NCBI RefSeq assembly: GCF_000321225.1
Contig: NW_004451510.1
Location: 1,219 to 65,218 of the forward strand
From: Odobenus rosmarus divergens
Taxonomy: Eukaryota > Chordata > Mammalia > Carnivora > Odobenidae
DNA length: 64,000 nucleotides
Direction of reading: 5' to 3'
Shown here: one piece after another, positions 59,673 to 64,000 of the stretch
Layout: each line of letters begins with the position of its first letter
Numbering within the stretch: the first letter of the stretch is position 1
Made by a program: the position numbers and the translations under genes
The notes under the pieces: generated by a model
Seen by the model: only the letters and a program-made list of their open reading frames with translations
Told to the model about the DNA's origin: nothing
The model's database searches: none

Positions 59673-59740
59673 GATGGAGTCATCCTTTAAAAGCAAACCA
59701 GCATACCTTCTTTTCTCTTTTTATTAAAGGATCTTTTACC

Positions 59741-59929
59741 AGGGCACCTGGATGGCTCAGTCGGTTAAATGGCTGCCTTTGGTTCAGGTCATGATCCCAG
59801 GGTCCTGGCATCAAGTCCCACATCGGGCTCCCTGCTCAGCGGGGAGTCTGCTTCTCCCTCTCCCTCTGCCTGCCACTCCTCCTGCTTGTGCTGGCTCCCC
59901 CTCTGTCAAATAAATAAAATCTTTAAGAG
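59741..59929 (+). mobile_element. CAN-SINE
   Basis: AGGGCACCTGGATGGCTCAG, CTCAGCGGGGAGTCTGCTTC, AAATAAATAAAATCTTT. Flanks AAAGGATCTTTTACC (59726-59740) and AAAGGATCTCTACC (59930-59943). Confidence 0.94.
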
Positions 59930-61476
59930 AAAGGATCTCTACCTCTCTGAAGTCCACATATCAACCTGATGGTTGTTCATAAGGACCTCTGTGTCAATAA
60001 TTGAGTTTGTTACTTGAAGGTGGAAGGTATAGAATAAAATTAGTGATGCAAGTGTCCTTCAGTTCCCCTGGAGAAATTCTGCGAGTGACCATGACTATTG
60101 GTGTGCTCTTAACAGAATAATAATGTCATTTTAAACAATTGCTCCCTCTTCACTACTTAGTCAAGGTTCTAGTTTACATTCTTCATGGGGCCCACTAAAA
60201 TTAGGTGCTGAATGAGGAACCTCATAAGTGGATTAAAATGTGTAAGGAAACTAGCCTGTTTTCTTCCAATTGCTGAATTAGCTAAAGCCCTTATAGGTTT
60301 GATTGTTAAGAAGTAAATGGGTGGTAGTTTATATTTGGGCTACTAGCTTCACATTGGTTTCTTCATATTACTACCCACATGTCAGTTGGGACCTTTTGTA
60401 AGCCTCATCCCACAGGTAAATATGGGGTTAACCAGGTGCATTTAAGTATTGCACCCTGGGCTAACATGTTGTCCTTTAGACAGGTCTGTTGGTCTTTGGT
60501 TGTTCTGCTGGACAAGCTCAGTAGTGGTGGGTGGGCAAGAAGGTCTCCGGTTAATCACCCTTCTATAAGAAACCATCCCTCCTTAACAGAACTTGTTTGG
60601 TTTCTTTGCAAAAATGACTACCTGAGAGAGCATTATATTCTTTTTCCCCTAAAAATTAAAATTAAGAAAATTTAAAAATAAGCAATAAGCAAAACCTCCC
60701 AAGTAACCAAGACAAATATGCAAAATACTATATGCAAACCTGTCACTGGTGTTCCAAATAAGTATTTGGAACTAGGAAGGCTGCTTTTGAGGAAGGACTT
60801 CTGAATCGAAGGAATCAGTGTCAGAGAAAGAAATGCCGTTGTGTATAGAGTATGTAATGTAAATTGGACTGTCTCCATTCACACAGTCTGAAGGCAATTT
60901 TCTTCTACTTGCATCCAGTCATGGGTGGGGTCTTTGGGATGTGATCAGTATTTCGCAAGGTAACTTAGCAGATTGCTGTCACAGACGCAGTAAATCACCG
61001 TTTCACCAATAAGAGAAAACATTGCATTTGTCTGTTGGCAGTGACAGTTGTTTTTAAAGGGAAGCTAGTTTTAGAAGATGCCTATTATGCTTTCCTTTGG
61101 AAATCCGAATATACCTAAAATTTAATAATTAATAAGTACCTATAAGGGAGTGTTCTTAACTGACTGAAGTTGGTGAGAATGAAGATTCTTAAGTTCTCAA
61201 CTGAGTTCAAGTTCAGTTCAAGCTAGAAGTTCCTCTCAGTTTGTCGTCACCCACTTACACTGGTTTGACTTCCATCTACCTTTTTTAGCAGTTTTGTTTT
61301 GCTACTTTAAGAAATAATTACCCGATTAAAAGTTAAATAGAACAAAGACTAATCTCCAAATTGCTAGATCATTTTAACATATCACTGTGAAGGAGAAAAA
61401 ATAATTTTCCCTCTACCTTTCTAGGTTCTTGGCTGAGACACCCTTGACATAAAGACATTAATGGAATAAAAACAAG

Positions 61477-61596
61477 GAGCACTGGGTGTTATATGAAAAC
61501 AATGAATCAGGGATCATCACTACATCCAAAACTAATGATGTATTGTATGGTGACTAACATAACATAATAAAATAAACCAGAAGTAAAAAACAAAAC
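61477..61596 (+). mobile_element. Short 5'-truncated L1 3' end
   Basis: GAGCACTGGGTGTTATATGA, ACTACATCCAAAACTAATGA, TGTATGGTGACTAACATAAC, A-rich tail: the same 3'UTR as at 54446-54843. AAAAACAAG flanks it at 61468-61476 and 61597-61605. Confidence 0.9.
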
Positions 61597-62689
61597 AAAA
61601 ACAAGTAGAACTGTAATAACATGTATACTTCCTGTATATATGAGAGAGGCCCAAAACTGAGTAACTCCCTGAAATGGCCCAAGCTATCACCTTCAATACC
61701 ATCTTTGGCGAAAGACCAAAGATGTTTGGGGGGCAGGGAGGCCAGTTATGGGAGATTACCAGGAAAAGCACGGTAAACAAGGGTAATGTTGTTATACAGA
61801 TTTAAATCCTTGGTTCTCTATTGATAAGAATTCTAGAGATTTAGAATCACTTTTCTTTTCCTGCTACAGAGAAGGAGACATCCTTATGAAAGGAGATTTG
61901 CTTTTAAGCTTAAGTATCTTTTACAAAAGGTAACTTCTCTTTTCCTATGTCTGCTGTTTTTTGTTTTGTTTTATTTTGTTTTGCTTAATACTCAGCCTAA
62001 ACTAATTCCTATGCCACAGAGGCATATTTTGGGGTGGCAAATTCTGTTCCCCTTCATAATTACCATCTTTTAAGCATTAACAAAACCATCTTTGGACTCC
62101 AATACTCTCTAGAAGCCCACAAATGAACTGAGAGATGGGGGAAGTTTCTTCTAGAACAATCCACACTGCCCTTTCACTTCTGTCGTCCTGCTGTGGCGTG
62201 GGCTCCAAGATCACTTCCCTGCAGGTGTCAGATGTTTTGGGGGAGGAGGTTGAGAGAGAAAGGGGCAGGGAAAGAGTCACTTACAACTCCTTCAGACTGG
62301 GCTTCTGAGTGGTTCTGGCGATTTAAAGAAGCAAATAGTGTCCCGTGTCATCCTCATCTCCAGGGCTATGGTAAATTTATGGTAGCTATTGTAGCTAGGG
62401 GACGCAGGGCATCATCTACACGCTGAGGCTGGCTGTGACACAGATTCCACTGTTATTCCTGTCATCTTTTACCATAAATTTCTACGCCTCCGTGCAGGGC
62501 CCCCCTTGAATGGATTTTGTGCTTAAGCTGCAGCTTGTGACTGTCAGCTAGGCAGAGGTGGGCCCCACAGTGTCTGAAATGAAAGAAAGTGAGGTTTTGT
62601 CTCATGCCAGGCTGGGCTAGTGCTCAGTTGGTGAATCTGCCTCCATTAAATGGAAAAGAGGGAAAAAAGCCAGTGGTAATAACCCCAAA

Positions 62690-63200
62690 ATTACCCAAGA
62701 AAGCCCGGTGAGCAGCGCCCCATCAGGGCTGCATCTTTGCTCAAGCTTCTCAGTGAAGTACTCGGTCAGGTCCCTTTTTGTGTGTCGAGTGATCAACCAC
62801 AGCAGCAGTTTAATGAAATGGGTTTCAGCAGCCGGGCTGGGCGTCCTTTGGAAGTCCTGCCTGCTGGGTTTAATTTCAGTCTCTCAGCCTCTCTTATTCC
62901 GACGGCCATCGGCAAGCCTCCTTTTTTCTCCGTCTTTTTATCCTTGGCCTCATTACCCTTTGCCATTCGCTTGTTGGAAAGAGAGGGGAACAAAATTGGT
63001 TGGGGATAAAGAGGAAAGCTGGATTTAGCCCTGACACTTAATCCTCCTCCAGGCTTTGACAAAAACCAGTGGAAAGTCTCCATGGGGCGGTCCTCTAAAC
63101 TATGAGAGGTGAAATGGTACGACCACTGGGGGGCGCCAGTGCAGCGGAAATCTAATTGAGTTTCGAGGTCCATCTCTCAACGTCTGTGGGACACAACTGT
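62690..63200. other. GC-richer non-repetitive block, candidate regulatory element
   Basis: Repeat-free by eye and clearly more GC-rich than its surroundings, with several CpGs (TTCCGACGGCCATCGG, GGGCGTCC). Overlapping open frames of 90-126 codons exist on both strands, but no family is recognised and no splice pattern supports coding. It contains the CTCF-like motif at 63123. Confidence 0.4.
63123..63136 (+). promoter_or_regulatory. Predicted CTCF core motif
   Basis: CCACTGGGGGGCGC matches 13 of 14 positions of CCASYAGRKGGCRS (G for A at position 6), inside the GC-richer block. Confidence 0.5.
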
Positions 63201-63639
63201 AATAAAATAGATTGGGGAGGTGCAGAAGATAATCCTTCATATCATTTCTTTTTAAATTTTCCTATTAGCCTATCTTCCATAGATACCTCCATTGCAAATC
63301 TGGAGGGATTTTTTTTTTCCCTGTTCTGCTTGGTATATTCAGTTTGCCTAAGAAAAAGCTTTTTACTTCCTTCTCTACCAAATACATGTCCTTTTACATC
63401 GCCACCTTGTTTGGGGAATGATGCCCTGTGTCCTCCAAAAATATGTAAAATATATAATGTCCTGTTTATTATAGGCTCTACCAGGTCCTGATGCTTACTG
63501 TAAATAAAAAAAAAAAAATGAGCTTCTAAGTCAGGCAAATGACTTAGCACTCATTTTGAGTCAGCTAAAAATAAATTAGTTTGAAGAAGATGCTAATTTA
63601 AATCAGGCAATAAGAAACCACAGAATGAATGACAAATAT

Positions 63640-63670
63640 GCATGTATATATATATTGTGTGTGTGTGTTG
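63640..63670. repeat. (TA)n(GT)n microsatellite
   Basis: ATGTATATATATATTGTGTG followed by further GT units. Confidence 0.85.
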
Positions 63671-64000
63671 TTAATATTGGCAACTGGTTGTAGCAATTGT
63701 GGCCAACAACCTGTGCCAGGGGGATAAGGGAGGGAGAGATGAGAATTTTTCTCCAGTAGGCGTTTCCATCATTTGGAAACACCTTGGGCACTTTTCAATG
63801 GCCACTGTGGCCACTGTGACATTTCTTGTAGCCTCACCTTTGGAATGTCATTCTGGCATCTCAGTAGACATGGCATTTTGGAAACCTAAGCCAGGGCATG
63901 CTGATAATGCATCACGCCCACTGGGGCCCCTCCATCCACTTATGCAGCCTTTATGAGATAGACGGTTGGTATGTGTCTGGTGACCAGAGAATGCATTGCC

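Larger units (their letters stand above)
34224..64000 (+). other. GADL1: GADL1 downstream intron (5' part), no further exon found
   Basis: It begins with a strong GTAAGTA donor and continues to the window end without any segment resembling the last GAD-family coding exon. I read it on the + strand for VAP.IKERM, GYQP and NFFR coding possibilities and saw none. If the gene keeps its usual structure, this intron is at least 29.8 kb. Stretches with no recognised feature include 34760-35450, 35900-36900, 37600-40900, 41150-43050, 47440-48100, 48190-49000, 50300-51930, 58090-59640, 59950-61460 and 61610-62690. Confidence 0.75.

Noticed and set aside
62708..63173. Open frames of 90-126 codons on both strands as a new gene
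   Set aside because: They overlap each other on opposite strands in a GC-richer block, with no family similarity or convincing splice sites; better read as a possible regulatory block.
1..64000. CRISPR arrays, operons, prophage or insertion sequences
   Set aside because: The window is carnivore nuclear DNA; the only regular arrays are the microsatellites and the 39-bp minisatellite, which has no spacers.

Overview
This is mammalian nuclear DNA from a carnivore, most likely an arctoid (bear, seal or mustelid lineage). The evidence is about seventeen tRNA-Lys-derived CAN-SINEs whose 'cctgctcagcggggag' body is the arctoid type rather than the dog or cat type, carnivore-type L1 5' and 3' ends, and old mammal-wide MIR, L2 and MER5A repeats. 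Nothing prokaryotic or viral is present. Coding density is very low.

The one protein gene I can support is GADL1 (glutamate decarboxylase-like 1, a PLP-dependent acidic amino acid decarboxylase) on the + strand. Three consecutive internal exons are visible at 14936-15135, 24652-24703 and 34134-34223. They join in frame (200 + 52 + 90 nt) and encode 114 contiguous residues of the C-terminal part of the enzyme. The exons with the PLP-binding lysine lie upstream of the window. I could not find the last coding stretch (the family's NFFR region and C-terminus) in the 29.8 kb downstream, so it probably lies beyond position 64000. Everything else is GADL1 intron.

Layout: 1-427 is the 5' end of a minus-strand L1 (CpG-rich 5'UTR) cut by the window edge. 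428-14935 is an intron with a palindromic MITE, MIRs, MER5A and three CAN-SINEs, ending in a very long CT microsatellite that directly abuts the exon. 15136-24651 and 24704-34133 are introns of about 9.5 kb each, with SINEs, L2, MIR and a retroposed U6 copy. 34224 onward is the downstream intron, with a 39-bp minisatellite, a 108-bp perfect tandem duplication at the tail of an old L1, a second L1 inserted into a MIR, many SINEs, and two strong CTCF-like motifs.

Both runs of 50 N (14744-14793 and 34570-34619) fall inside tandem repeats and look like fixed-size placeholder gaps, so true lengths there are unknown. The main points of interest are the splice acceptor at 14936, whose last 137 visible intronic bases before the terminal AAAAG contain no purine at all; the minisatellite whose unit carries a perfect AP-1 site; and the L1/transduction-like structure at 49300-50290. 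I found no clearly novel gene system.
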